Position numbers and translations under genes: made by a program. Positions 1 to 6,779 of a DNA stretch of 9,381 nucleotides are shown here, in pieces. Below the pieces are notes generated by a model. The model was not told where the DNA came from, ran no database searches, and saw only the letters and a program-made list of their open reading frames with translations. Origin of the DNA: an uncultured Sphingomonas sp. (GTDB lineage Bacteria; Pseudomonadota; Alphaproteobacteria; Sphingomonadales; Sphingomonadaceae); assembly GCA_902806295.1 (NCBI GenBank), contig CADCWB010000112.1, forward strand, positions 1 through 9,381, in the 5' to 3' direction. How positions within the stretch are numbered: position 1 is the stretch's first letter; each line of letters begins with the position of its first letter.

Positions 1-819
<819 letters not shown>

Positions 820-822
820 GCG

Positions 823-1029
823 GTGGCCGACGACAAGGTAAAAAGCCCGGCCTCCTACTTCCCCTCGATCGAGAAGACCTACGGCAAGCCCATCGCCGAA
901 TGGCTTATCCTGATCCGCGCGCGCCAGCCGGCCAAGCACATGGAGCTGGTCAAGTTCCTCAAGGACGAACACGGCATGGGCCACGGCCACGCCAACGCGC
1001 TGGTGGCGGCGACGTTGGCGGAGGGGTGA
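823..1029 (+). CDS. DUF4287 domain small protein
   Basis: This 68-aa protein is almost entirely a DUF4287 domain. Residues 11-30 match the family opening (SYFPSIEKTYGKPIAEW), followed by KHMELVKFLKDEHGMGHGHANALVA at 38-62. The Gly/His-rich GMGHGHANALV motif is the strongest signature. The biochemical role of the family is unknown to me; no signal peptide or membrane segment is visible, so it is presumably cytoplasmic. The start is a GTG at 823, only 3 bases past the thiC stop, with no good Shine-Dalgarno sequence. This suggests cotranscription and translational coupling with thiC. No in-frame ATG would retain the domain. It is short but matches the usual size of single-domain members. The family call is fairly sure; a link to thiamine is only suggested by position. 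Confidence 0.85.
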   Translation: MADDKVKSPASYFPSIEKTYGKPIAEWLILIRARQPAKHMELVKFLKDEHGMGHGHANALVAATLAEG

Positions 1030-1041
1030 GGGTGGCGGGAT

Positions 1042-1205
1042 CTCGCTGAGCTAAGTCGCGACCGTTAGTTCCGCTGGCGCGCCAGTCGACATCAGCCTCG
1101 ACCCCCGACGATGTTCCATAGCAAACCTTCCCCTGAGGGCGTTGGATGGCCCACGCCTCCCTTGCCGGCCCGACTAATGCCGTTAACATGCTCACGCCGA
1201 TCACC
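1042..1205 (+). pseudogene. Decayed duplicate of an internal thiC segment
   Basis: This stretch is collinear with thiC 453-621 but is no longer coding. Bases 1067-1081 are identical to 476-490 (AGTTCCGCTGGCGCG) and 1092-1101 to 503-512 (TCAGCCTCGA). Weaker matches follow in the same order: ACCTTCCCC at 1125 against ACCCTCCCC at 544, GCCCAC at 1149 against 571, CGGCCC at 1166 against 591, CATG at 1187 against 609, GATCACC at 1199 against 615. The offset drifts only between 575 and 591, so small indels explain the differences. The Glu codon at 475-477 corresponds to a TAG (1066-1068), and the Fe-S cysteine codons are lost. The left edge is blurred. It is probably the remnant of a second thiC copy or of a tandem duplication. 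Confidence 0.72.
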
Positions 1206-1327
1206 ATACTCGCATTATGCGGGAGTTGAATTTCGATGCTTCGAACGATTTGGACGAAGGCGCTCGCCGCTTTTCTTGCAGAGTATTATTGGGATCCACT
1301 TCCCATTTTCCATTCGCGCATCTGCTC
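1206..1327. other. AT-richer non-coding stretch between the thiC relic and the DUF1810 gene
   Basis: Base composition is visibly lower in GC than on either side, with runs such as GAGTATTATT and CATTTTCCATT. I see no recognisable gene, terminator or repeat. A plus-strand open frame at 1217-1360 has no ribosome binding site and no recognisable product. The stretch adjoins the point where the DUF1810 protein loses its normal C-terminus, so it may mark a rearrangement joint. Confidence 0.4.
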
Positions 1328-1723
1328 TCAGCCGTTCGTCAGGCGCGACCGCTGAAATGAGTCCTCAGGTGACGCCTCGCTGAAGATCGCTAGGCACGAG
1401 CGTAGCTTCATCGCGTCCAGCTCGCCCAGGATCGCCTCGGCGCTGCCCCCCGCCTCCAAATGCGGACAGAGCGCGTCCGAACACTCGCGCAGCCTCGATC
1501 CAAGCAGCGGGTGAGCCAGGTAGGCGCGGGCTTCTTCCTCGCCTGACAGGCCATAATGTTTGGCGGTGGCGCTTCGGCCGAGGTCGCGGTGCTGGGGAAA
1601 GATGAACCACATCCAGTGGCTCCGCTTGTGGCCGGCCTTCAGCTCGGCCAGCGCCCGTTCGTAGACGCCGCTGCCCTGCGCCTCGACGAAGCGCTGGAGG
1701 TTGAACGGGTCGGTCACGGCCAT
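1328..1723 (-). CDS. DUF1810 family protein, C-terminus truncated
   Basis: This 131-aa protein belongs to DUF1810 (COG5579), small soluble proteins of unknown function. Residues 5-16 (DPFNLQRFVEAQ) and 31-44 (GHKRSHWMWFIFPQ) are the diagnostic N-terminal motifs. LGSRLREC near 74-81 and LDAMKLRSCLAIF at 102-114 are also family-typical. Members normally run to about 140 aa and end with a segment containing a Phe-Gly-Gly and a final Thr-Leu helix. Here the match stops at about Phe123, and the tail is a short unrelated QRSRLTNG before TGA. No other reading frame past 1345 restores the missing end. The start at 1723 is chosen because GGAGGAG lies about 5 bases upstream; the frame is open further upstream but without family similarity. 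It may be a decaying gene, or functional with a replaced tail. Confidence 0.8.
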   Translation of the reverse strand: MAVTDPFNLQRFVEAQGSGVYERALAELKAGHKRSHWMWFIFPQHRDLGRSATAKHYGLSGEEEARAYLAHPLLGSRLRECSDALCPHLEAGGSAEAILGELDAMKLRSCLAIFSEASPEDSFQRSRLTNG

Positions 1724-1959
1724 GCGCTCCTCCGCCGGTGCGCTTGTCGAAATGGCTGTCCTACAGCCCTCCTTGTGCTTCATCCTGCCCGATGCAGCCC
1801 GCCGCCACCGCTCGCGCCACTGTCCGCACTCGCCATCCGACAGCCAAGGTGCTGGCGCACAAAAACGCCTCGTCAGTGCGACCATTGGGACCATTCGCGG
1901 CGGTCGGCCGCGCGGCCCCGGAGCAGGATCGCTGTTCGGCGCCATGCGCTAACTTCGCC

Positions 1960-1992
1960 AAAAAGGGGGCGCCGGCCTCGCCGCCGGCGCCC
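1960..1992 (-). terminator. Rho-independent terminator of the lipoprotein gene
   Basis: On the minus strand a perfect 10-bp GC stem (arms 1983-1992 and 1967-1976, GGGCGCCGGC with GCCGGCGCCC) closes a 6-base loop and is followed by CC and five T (1960-1964). It lies 24 bases past the lipoprotein stop at 2017. The stretch from here to the DUF1810 start at 1723 shows no further gene. Confidence 0.85.
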
Positions 1993-2016
1993 AGATCGGT
2001 GCGTGCTCTCGCCCGA

Positions 2017-2430
2017 TTACATGCCGTTGCCGGGGGTGGTGGTGTTGCCGCCGCCGGTGCCCGACGAAGTGTTGCCGGTTCCGCCGCCCGTACCGCCCGT
2101 GCCGGTCGTGCCGGTCGTGCCAGTGGTGCCGGTCGTGCCGCCGGTCGTGTTGGTGGTGCCGGTCGCGCCCGTGCTGGTGCCGGTACCGGTGGTGCCGGTT
2201 CCCGTGGTGCTGCTGTTCATGTCGCCGCTCATGCCGGCGTTCATGTCGCTGCCCATGCCGGCATTCATGTCGCCGCCCATGGTGTTCATGTCGGTCATTC
2301 CGGCGTTCATGTCGGTCGACATCATGTTGGCGTCGGTCGCCTCCATGTTGTTCGCTTCCGAACCGCCGCCACCGCAAGCGGACAGCGCGGACAGCCCGAC
2401 GGCGACGATAAGGCTCTTGGTGATGTTCAT
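2017..2430 (-). CDS. Low-complexity lipoprotein with DMN repeats and a Thr/Gly-rich tail
   Basis: The 137-aa product starts MNITKSLIVAVGLSALSAC, a lipoprotein signal peptide with lipobox L16-S17-A18-C19, so the mature protein should be acylated at Cys19 and membrane-anchored. After a Gly4 linker, residues 40-72 repeat an Asp-Met-Asn unit five times at 7-8 residue spacing (DMNAGM being the commonest form). Residues 75-137 are almost only Thr, Gly, Asn and Ser. There is no folded domain I recognise. The start at 2430 is chosen because the signal peptide begins there; GAGGGAAG lies upstream on the minus strand. It is a single-gene unit with a strong terminator, divergent from the DUF1801 gene. 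The Met-rich repeats could bind soft metals such as copper, but that is speculation. The repetitive DNA makes the length prone to change between strains. Confidence 0.85.
   Translation of the reverse strand: MNITKSLIVAVGLSALSACGGGGSEANNMEATDANMMSTDMNAGMTDMNTMGGDMNAGMGSDMNAGMSGDMNSSTTGTGTTGTGTSTGATGTTNTTGGTTGTTGTTGTTGTGGTGGGTGNTSSGTGGGNTTTPGNGM
2020..2208 (-). repeat. Low-complexity Thr/Gly coding repeat in the lipoprotein gene
   Basis: This stretch codes for residues 75-137 and consists largely of alternating ACC/ACG (Thr) and GGC/GGT (Gly) codons, seen on the plus strand as reiterated GTGCCGGTC units around 2090-2160. Such near-tandem units favour replication slippage. Neighbouring 2215-2313 holds the five DMN units with spacing of 7, 7, 8 and 8 codons. 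Confidence 0.7.
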
Positions 2431-2581
2431 GGCTTCAGCTTCCCTCTGGTTGGAGCAGAGGCAAGCAGCGCCCGATGCCACCCTTAAGTTCCTACGGTTC
2501 GGTCACTTTTTCAGGTTTGAGCGACCGGCTTGCAGGCGCCGGGTGGTTGCTCCACCATCCTTCGCGAGGGGAGAGAAACTC

Positions 2582-2974
<393 letters not shown>

Positions 2975-2991
2975 GCCGGGCCCACCGAGCG

Positions 2992-3288
2992 CTAGTCGAA
3001 GATTTCCTCCAGGAAGCTCTTGCGCCGCTTGTGCGGCTTGTGACCGTAGCCATAGCCCTGCGGCGGGTAGGCGGGCTGGCCCCAGGGTGCCTGCTGCGGG
3101 GCTTGCGGCGGCGGGGGCGCTTGCGGGGCGGGCTGGGCGGCGGGCACGCTGGCTTCCTCGTTGCGGGCGATGATCTTGTCGAGCTCGCCGCGATCGAGCC
3201 ACACGCCGCGGCATTGCGGGCAATAGTCGATCTCGATCCCCGACCGCTCGCTCATCTGCAGCGTGGTTCCGTCTACCGGGCATTGCAT
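2992..3288 (-). CDS. TFIIB-type zinc-ribbon protein
   Basis: The 98-aa product begins with a zf-TFIIB-like zinc ribbon (about residues 1-40): MQCPVDGTTL, then IEIDYCPQCRGVWLDRGELDKI. Cys3, Cys23 and Cys26 are likely metal ligands; the usual second Cys of the first pair is replaced by Asp6, a variant I have seen in this family. A Pro/Ala/Gln-rich linker (about 45-80) follows, and a short basic-acidic tail RRKSFLEEIFD ends the protein, a conserved tail type in these proteins. The function is unknown and it is presumably cytoplasmic. Two ATGs compete: 3297 sits directly against AGGAG with no spacing, while 3288 is 9 bases away, so 3288 is preferred. The gene is convergent with DUF1801 and appears to be transcribed alone. 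Confidence 0.87.
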   Translation of the reverse strand: MQCPVDGTTLQMSERSGIEIDYCPQCRGVWLDRGELDKIIARNEEASVPAAQPAPQAPPPPQAPQQAPWGQPAYPPQGYGYGHKPHKRRKSFLEEIFD

Positions 3289-3364
3289 GGCTCTCATCTC
3301 CTGATGCTTGGACCACAAGGTAGCGAGCCGCCGCCACCGCACAAGAAGCGGGCGCGCAGCGAGC

Positions 3365-3841
3365 CTAGCGGCTCAACCGCACCAAGGCCTCGTCCAGCGC
3401 CTGCAGGAAGCGAGAACGGTCGGCCTTGGTGAACGGAGCCGGTCCGCCCACCACGTCCCCGCCCACTCGCAGGTCGGCCATGATCGCCCGCGTCGCCAGC
3501 GCTCCGCCGATGCTGGCGCTCGTGAACGGCTTGCCGTTGTGCCCGATCACCGCCGCGCCGTGCTTGAGGCAGCGGTCGGCCAGCAGGATGTCGCCGGTGA
3601 TCACCACGGTGCGCACGGTCGCCTGCGCCACGATCCAGTCGTCGGCGGCATCGAACTTGTCGCTGACCACTTGCCGCTCGATCAGCGGGTGCGCGGGCAC
3701 CCGCAGCCAGGCGTTGCTGACCACCACCACCGGCACCCCGCGACGCAGCGCCACGCGGTAGATCTCTTCCTTGACCGGGCAGGCGTCGGCATCGACCAGG
3801 ATGCGGAGCCGGGGCTCGCCGGCCCCGGTCGGCTCAGTCAT
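3365..3841 (-). CDS. YaiI/YqxD (DUF188) family protein
   Basis: The 158-aa product is a full-length member of the YaiI/YqxD family (UPF0178, DUF188), which has a PIN-nuclease-like fold; its substrate is not known. Signatures are ILVDADACPVK at 14-24, VVSNAWLRVP at 40-49, a D-A-A-D-D acidic cluster at 64-68, and VITGDILLA at 80-88. Asp17, Asp19, Asp68 and Asp84 are candidate metal ligands by analogy with PIN folds (inference). GPAPFTKADRSRFLQALD near the C-terminus is also typical. The ATG overlaps the end of the YdeI-type gene by 8 bases (3834-3841, ATGACTGA), implying translational coupling, and the gene is last in a three-gene minus-strand unit. The stop lies in a small palindrome (3361-3374) with no T tract. 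Confidence 0.93.
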   Translation of the reverse strand: MTEPTGAGEPRLRILVDADACPVKEEIYRVALRRGVPVVVVSNAWLRVPAHPLIERQVVSDKFDAADDWIVAQATVRTVVITGDILLADRCLKHGAAVIGHNGKPFTSASIGGALATRAIMADLRVGGDVVGGPAPFTKADRSRFLQALDEALVRLSR

Positions 3842-4439
3842 GCACGGTCTCTCCGCGCTCCAGCATGGCGACCCACTTGGCGATCGCGCCTTCGCGCTTG
3901 GCCGGGTCGCGCACGTCGTGAAGGCGGTAGAGGATGGCGTAGCGATTGGCGCGCGTCAGGCTGGCGAAGAAGGTTGCCGCCGCCGGATTCGCCGCCAACG
4001 CCGCCGCCAGATCGTCCGGCACCTCGATCCGGCTCGCCGGGGGATAGGCCATATCCCAGCGCCCATCCGCCTGGGCCGCTTCGATTTGCTTGAGCCCGAC
4101 TGGCCGCACCCGCCCCTCGGCGAGCAGCTGCTCGGCCCGCTCGGCATTGACCTGCGACCACTTCGATCTGGGCCGGCGCGGCATGTAGCGGATCAGGTAG
4201 AAGCGCTCGTCGTAGCGGTTGAGCAGCCCGTCAATCCAGCCGAAGCACAGCCCGCTGTCCACCGCCTCCGCCAGGTTGATGCTGGCGACCCCCGCGCCCT
4301 TCTTGGCCAGCTTCAGCCAGATGCCTGGGTGATCGGCCGGCTGCTCGCCCAGCCACCGCTCCAGCTCGGCCTGATCGGCGAAGTGCATGATCGGCAGCCC
4401 GGCCCGCTGTTCCGGCGTGGAGTTCACTCCGGGCGCCAT
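3834..4439 (-). CDS. YdeI/OmpD-associated family protein
   Basis: The 201-aa product matches the YdeI/OmpD-associated family. The N-terminal part has GIWLKLAKKGAG at 39-50, the hallmark CFGWIDG at 65-71, and RYMPRRPRSKWSQVN at 84-98. The C-terminal OmdA-type region runs from about 138 to 195 (IEVPDDLAAALAANPAA, then LTRANRYAILYRLHD and KREGAIAKWVAMLERG). Family members have been linked to envelope stress or peptide resistance in enterobacteria, but the molecular function is not known and cannot be assumed here. No signal peptide is visible. The ATG at 4439 lies 10 bases after the stop of the upstream 37-aa gene. Its own Shine-Dalgarno is weak (GAGCGAG), consistent with coupling. A second Met at residue 18 is a possible alternative start closer to the usual N-terminus. 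Confidence 0.88.
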   Translation of the reverse strand: MAPGVNSTPEQRAGLPIMHFADQAELERWLGEQPADHPGIWLKLAKKGAGVASINLAEAVDSGLCFGWIDGLLNRYDERFYLIRYMPRRPRSKWSQVNAERAEQLLAEGRVRPVGLKQIEAAQADGRWDMAYPPASRIEVPDDLAAALAANPAAATFFASLTRANRYAILYRLHDVRDPAKREGAIAKWVAMLERGETVHD

Positions 4440-4449
4440 TGCGACTCGC

Positions 4450-4563
4450 TCAGTCGTCGCGCTTGACGCTGCCCTTGGTCGACGGATTGGCGGCGATGGT
4501 CTTCTCCTTCTTCGCCTTGGGTTTGCGCGTTTCCTTGCTCGACTTCATCTGACCTTTGGCCAT
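4450..4563 (-). CDS. Small basic conserved protein, 37 aa
   Basis: The ATG at 4563 opens a 37-codon frame ending in TGA at 4450. The product starts MAKGQMKSSKETRKPKAKKEK and ends KGSVKRDD; it is strongly basic (11 Lys, 2 Arg) and probably disordered. The MAKGQM-S-KE-KKPKA pattern resembles a widespread family of tiny proteobacterial proteins of unknown role, which I recognise from memory. The ribosome binding site AGGAGGGCAGG upstream of the ATG is among the strongest in the window, which argues the gene is real despite its length. It heads a unit with the YdeI-type gene 10 bases downstream. Its charge would suit nucleic acid or ribosome contact, but nothing proves it. Confidence 0.8.
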   Translation of the reverse strand: MAKGQMKSSKETRKPKAKKEKTIAANPSTKGSVKRDD

Positions 4564-4661
4564 GTTCCTGCCCTCCTATCTGCCCGCGAAACGAACCGGC
4601 GGCCCAACTGTGCCCCGGCTGTTGCGCGCGCACCACAAAAACCCGTTTGCCGCGGCATCGG

Positions 4662-5225
4662 TCACCCCAGCCGGCTGAACAGCGCGGCGATATAGACGAT
4701 GAAGAGAACCGCCATCGCCGACGTCAGCAACTGATGCACCCGTTCGCGCCGGCTCAGTGCGGCGACCGCCGCGAAGGCAAGGAAAACCAGGTGGAAGATC
4801 AAGTTCTCGCGCTCGGGCAGCCGGCCCTCCAGCACCCACTCGCGTAAGACGCTCCAGGCCACCGCCGCGAAGAGCATCCCGAAGAAGGCCCGCACCTCGC
4901 GGAAATAATGGTCTTTCAGGTCGAGCTGTTCAATCGGCGACACGTCCGGCAGCACGATTGCCGCCAGCATGTAGATCAGCCCGGTCTGGACCAGGGTGGT
5001 GGCAAAGGCGGCGAACGACCAATCGGTGCGCTCGGTCAGCGCGAAGCTCGCCCACCAGTGCTGCGTCACCATGGCCAGCACCAGCACCGACCAGACCAGC
5101 GGCAGCGGGTAGAAGCGCACGCTCCGCCGCGACAGGATCAGCGCGCGATAGCCCTGCAGCACTTGCTGCACCGCCAACCCGAGGATGATCGACAGCAGCA
5201 CCGACAGGTAGGAGAATGCATCCAT
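4662..5225 (-). CDS. Six-helix membrane protein of unknown function
   Basis: I do not recognise the family of this 187-aa protein. Six hydrophobic segments can be seen at about 4-24, 41-59, 70-93, 111-130, 139-157 and 165-184, so it is an inner-membrane protein. Between helices 3 and 4 lies a polar loop PIEQLDLKDHYFRE (97-110). Short basic stretches (SRRSVR at 32-37, SRRERVHQ at 158-165) probably face the cytoplasm. Aromatic residues are abundant near helix 2 (THWW-like QHWW at 55-58). The start at 5225 is supported by GCGGAGCGG just upstream, and the first helix begins at residue 4. It lies alone between the small basic protein and the peroxiredoxin, on the same strand, with 77 and 98-base gaps. 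Length and hydrophobicity leave little doubt that it is a real gene. Confidence 0.8.
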   Translation of the reverse strand: MDAFSYLSVLLSIILGLAVQQVLQGYRALILSRRSVRFYPLPLVWSVLVLAMVTQHWWASFALTERTDWSFAAFATTLVQTGLIYMLAAIVLPDVSPIEQLDLKDHYFREVRAFFGMLFAAVAWSVLREWVLEGRLPERENLIFHLVFLAFAAVAALSRRERVHQLLTSAMAVLFIVYIAALFSRLG

Positions 5226-5302
5226 CCGCTCCGCGCCCCCTCCCGCGCCGATGTTCCGCCTAGAGCGCCGCTATTGCCGCCACAGAGGCCCGCGTCGGCG
5301 AA

Positions 5303-5824
5303 CTAGCGCTTCAGCGCTTGCACTGCCGCCAGCGTCTTGACGACGTGCTCCTTCCAGCCGAGGTCGGAGTGGAAAAAGGTCACCCGCCCGTCCGGCGCGA
5401 TGACGTAGCTGGTGCGATTGCTCATGCCGGACTGCGGCAGCGTGACGTCGTAGGCCTTGATCAGCGCCGGCGAGGCGGTCGCGACCGGAAACTCGCCGCG
5501 GCAGGCCTCGACGCTGAACTTCTTGAGCGTGGGCAGATCGTCCGCGCTCATGCCGACCACTCGGGCGCCGGCCTTGCGGAACTCCGGCATGGCGTCGCTG
5601 AACGCCTTGGCCTCCAGCGTGCAGCCCTGGGTGAAGGCCTTGGGGTAGAAGTAGAGCACGACGGGCCCGCTCTTCAACTGCTCGGCCAAGCGCAGGCGGA
5701 AAGGCTTGCCGGCCAGCGCGCCGGTGGTGCGGAAATCGGGCGCCTTCGCCCCGACGGGCAGAGCGGCAAGGGCGGGACTGGACAGCCCCAGGCAGAGGGC
5801 GGCGGCGAGGATCAGGCGGCGCAT
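5303..5824 (-). CDS. Exported peroxiredoxin (AhpC/TSA, BCP/PrxQ-like)
   Basis: The 173-aa product has a signal peptide (residues 1-20, MRRLILAAALCLGLSSPALA, probable cleavage after A20), followed by a thioredoxin-fold peroxiredoxin that would act in the periplasm to reduce peroxides. VVLYFYPKAFTQGCTLEAKAF at 55-75 is the active site, with peroxidatic Cys68. The BCP-type resolving Cys five residues later is absent (Lys73). Cys108 in VEACRGEF, 40 residues on, is the only other mature cysteine and may resolve, as in PrxQ proteins with the alternate helix position (inference). SNRTSYVIAPDGRV is the usual C-terminal motif. The start at 5824 is set by the signal peptide and GGAG 8 bases upstream; the open frame before it has no sense. 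It follows the interrupted DUF2846-like gene by 28 bases. Confidence 0.92.
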   Translation of the reverse strand: MRRLILAAALCLGLSSPALAALPVGAKAPDFRTTGALAGKPFRLRLAEQLKSGPVVLYFYPKAFTQGCTLEAKAFSDAMPEFRKAGARVVGMSADDLPTLKKFSVEACRGEFPVATASPALIKAYDVTLPQSGMSNRTSYVIAPDGRVTFFHSDLGWKEHVVKTLAAVQALKR

Positions 5825-5852
5825 GTCAGCTACTCCAATGAATGGCGCGAGC

Positions 5853-6299
5853 CTACTCGCCGACAAACGACCCGTCCATGCCGCCTCCATCCAGCGCCAG
5901 CGCGCGCCGCACGCGAGCCGCCTTGCAGCAGGCCGCCACCAGCTCCTTGCCATTTGCCGAAGGCCGCTCCACCAAACCGGTGGCGGCTGCAGTCCGCCAA
6001 AAAGCCGCGGTTCCCGTTAATTCGACCTAGCTGGTAGCTCCGGCGGTGACCGACACAGTCAGCGTGGCTGGCTTGTGTCCGGCGACCGACGGCCAGCGCG
6101 CCTCCAGCTGATGGGGACCGGCGGAGAGCTCCACGGCGATGAAGCGATTTTGGCCCAGTCGCCCAAGCTCTACCCCGTCCACGCTCAGCATCGGTTTGAA
6201 CAGCAGCGGCTCTGCCTGATCCCGAAACAAGATCAGCGTGGCGGGCAGGACCGGAGGGACAGGCGCGAGGGCGAGCCACAGCGCAGCCAGAGGCGGCAT
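5853..6299 (-). pseudogene. DUF2846-like exported protein gene interrupted by one in-frame TAG
   Basis: The first 90 codons (6299-6030) encode an N-terminal hydrophobic export signal (MPPLAALWLALAPVPPVLPA) and a DUF2846-like beta domain: LILFRDQAEPLLFKPMLSVDGVELGRL, then FIAVELSAGPHQLEARW and LTVSVTAGATS. A TAG at 6027-6029 stops it. Reading through gives another 58 codons to TAG 5853: VELTGTAAFWRTAAATGLVER, then SANGKELVAACCKA. This matches how the family continues after its AG-x-x-YYV strand, ending in a G-K-x-x-x-x-x-C helix. Total length would be about 148 residues, the usual size. The TAG falls where the family often has Tyr, so one substitution from TAC or TAT explains it. It could be a true nonsense mutation, a sequencing error, or a functional short form. 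The ATG has AAAGGAT about 8 bases upstream. Confidence 0.65.
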
Positions 6300-6351
6300 G
6301 CAAACATCCTTTCACCTCGGCACCAGCGTTGGCTAGCAGGCCTTCATGCGT

Positions 6352-6363
6352 CCCGCTAGCGGG
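6352..6363. repeat. 12-base perfect palindrome after pspC
   Basis: CCCGCTAGCGGG is a perfect palindrome 9 bases past the PspC stop. It could form a short hairpin at the transcript end, or be an operator for the DUF2846-like gene starting at 6299. No T tract follows on the minus strand, so it is not a standard terminator. Confidence 0.35.
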
Positions 6364-6372
6364 CAGCTTGGC

Positions 6373-6558
6373 TCAACGATCGGACGCGAGCCAGCCCGTA
6401 GCGATGTAGAGGATGATCGCGATTGGTCCCGTGATCAGCACGGCGAGTACCAGGGCCAGCCGCACGATCAGCGGATCAAGGCCGGTGTAGTCGGCCACGC
6501 CGGCCCCGACGCCCATCAGCTTGGCGTCGTGACGATTGAGTATGAACTTGTTTTCCAT
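6373..6558 (-). CDS. PspC domain protein, short form
   Basis: The 61-aa product is a single PspC domain, the family of envelope-stress membrane proteins that in enterobacteria sense damage and bind PspA. Residues 5-35 match the domain opening (FILNRHDAKLMGVGAGVADYTGLDPLIVRL), with the characteristic GVGAGVADYTGLD. One membrane segment spans about 33-57 (ALVLAVLITGPIAIILYIATGWL). Classical PspC is about 120 aa with a longer periplasmic part; this is the short stand-alone form common in alphaproteobacteria. The start at 6558 has AAGGAAG about 9 bases upstream. It follows the 36-aa membrane peptide by 26 bases on the same strand and probably shares its sigma-54-type promoter. No pspA, pspB or pspF gene is in the window. 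Confidence 0.9.
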   Translation of the reverse strand: MENKFILNRHDAKLMGVGAGVADYTGLDPLIVRLALVLAVLITGPIAIILYIATGWLASDR

Positions 6559-6584
6559 GGCGGCAGCTTCCTTAATTGTCGCGC

Positions 6585-6695
6585 TCAGGCGAGCGGTAGC
6601 GGGCCAATGGCAGCGGATACGAACAACAGGGCCGTGACGAAGGCGCCGGCGAAGCTGATGGCGATCTGGCGGGTGGGCGACTTGGAAACGAACAT
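6585..6695 (-). CDS. 36-aa single-helix membrane peptide upstream of pspC
   Basis: The ATG at 6695 opens a 36-codon frame ending in TGA at 6585. The product has a basic N-terminus (MFVSKSPTRQ) and one hydrophobic helix (about 11-31, IAISFAGAFVTALLFVSAAIG), ending PLPLA. It could be an inner-membrane peptide with the N-terminus inside, or possibly a cleaved signal-like peptide. The ribosome binding site AAGGGGAG lies about 8 bases upstream, a strong site for such a short frame. I recall similar peptides in sphingomonads next to PspC genes, but this is memory only. It is first in the unit with pspC, so it would be the main product of the sigma-54-like promoter. The function is unknown. Confidence 0.78.
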   Translation of the reverse strand: MFVSKSPTRQIAISFAGAFVTALLFVSAAIGPLPLA

Positions 6696-6756
6696 CTGAA
6701 TAACTCCCCTTGAGCAATGGCGCCGGTCCGACCTTCGGAACCGACGCCATCACCAA

Positions 6757-6773
6757 TGCAGGGGCCGTGCCAA
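6757..6773 (-). promoter_or_regulatory. Sigma-54 (RpoN) type -24/-12 promoter of the pspC unit
   Basis: On the minus strand 6773 to 6757 reads TTGGCACGGCCCCTGCA. The -24 half YTGGCACG is perfect, the spacing GG-N10-GC is exact, and the -12 half is CTGCA against TTGCA (one mismatch outside the GC). Transcription would start near 6745, about 50 bases before the first gene. Enterobacterial psp operons are sigma-54 dependent, which agrees with the genes downstream. Confidence 0.7.
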
Positions 6774-6779
6774 ACCGAA

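Noticed and set aside
1217..1360. Plus-strand 47-codon open frame in the AT-richer stretch (MRELNFDAS...)
   Set aside because: No ribosome binding site, no recognisable similarity, and it overlaps the 3' end of the DUF1810 gene on the other strand.
1949..2377. His/Arg-rich minus-strand frame overlapping the lipoprotein gene
   Set aside because: Its repeats arise from the same repetitive DNA read in another frame; the lipoprotein frame has a signal peptide and lipobox.
3361..3374. GAGCC-TAGC-GGCTC palindrome at the end of the DUF188 gene, considered as a terminator
   Set aside because: Only 5-bp arms, it includes the stop codon, and no T tract follows.
4636..4661. Possible terminator after the six-helix membrane protein gene (T5 run on the minus strand)
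   Set aside because: The T run is present, but the preceding sequence forms only a very weak 3-bp stem.
5825..5953. N-terminal extension of the peroxiredoxin frame upstream of 5824
   Set aside because: The signal peptide and ribosome binding site place the start at 5824; the upstream part lies in the read-through region of the DUF2846-like gene.
6737..6760. GGAAC on the plus strand, considered as a second EcfG promoter
   Set aside because: No GTT at 16-17 bases downstream, and no plus-strand gene follows.
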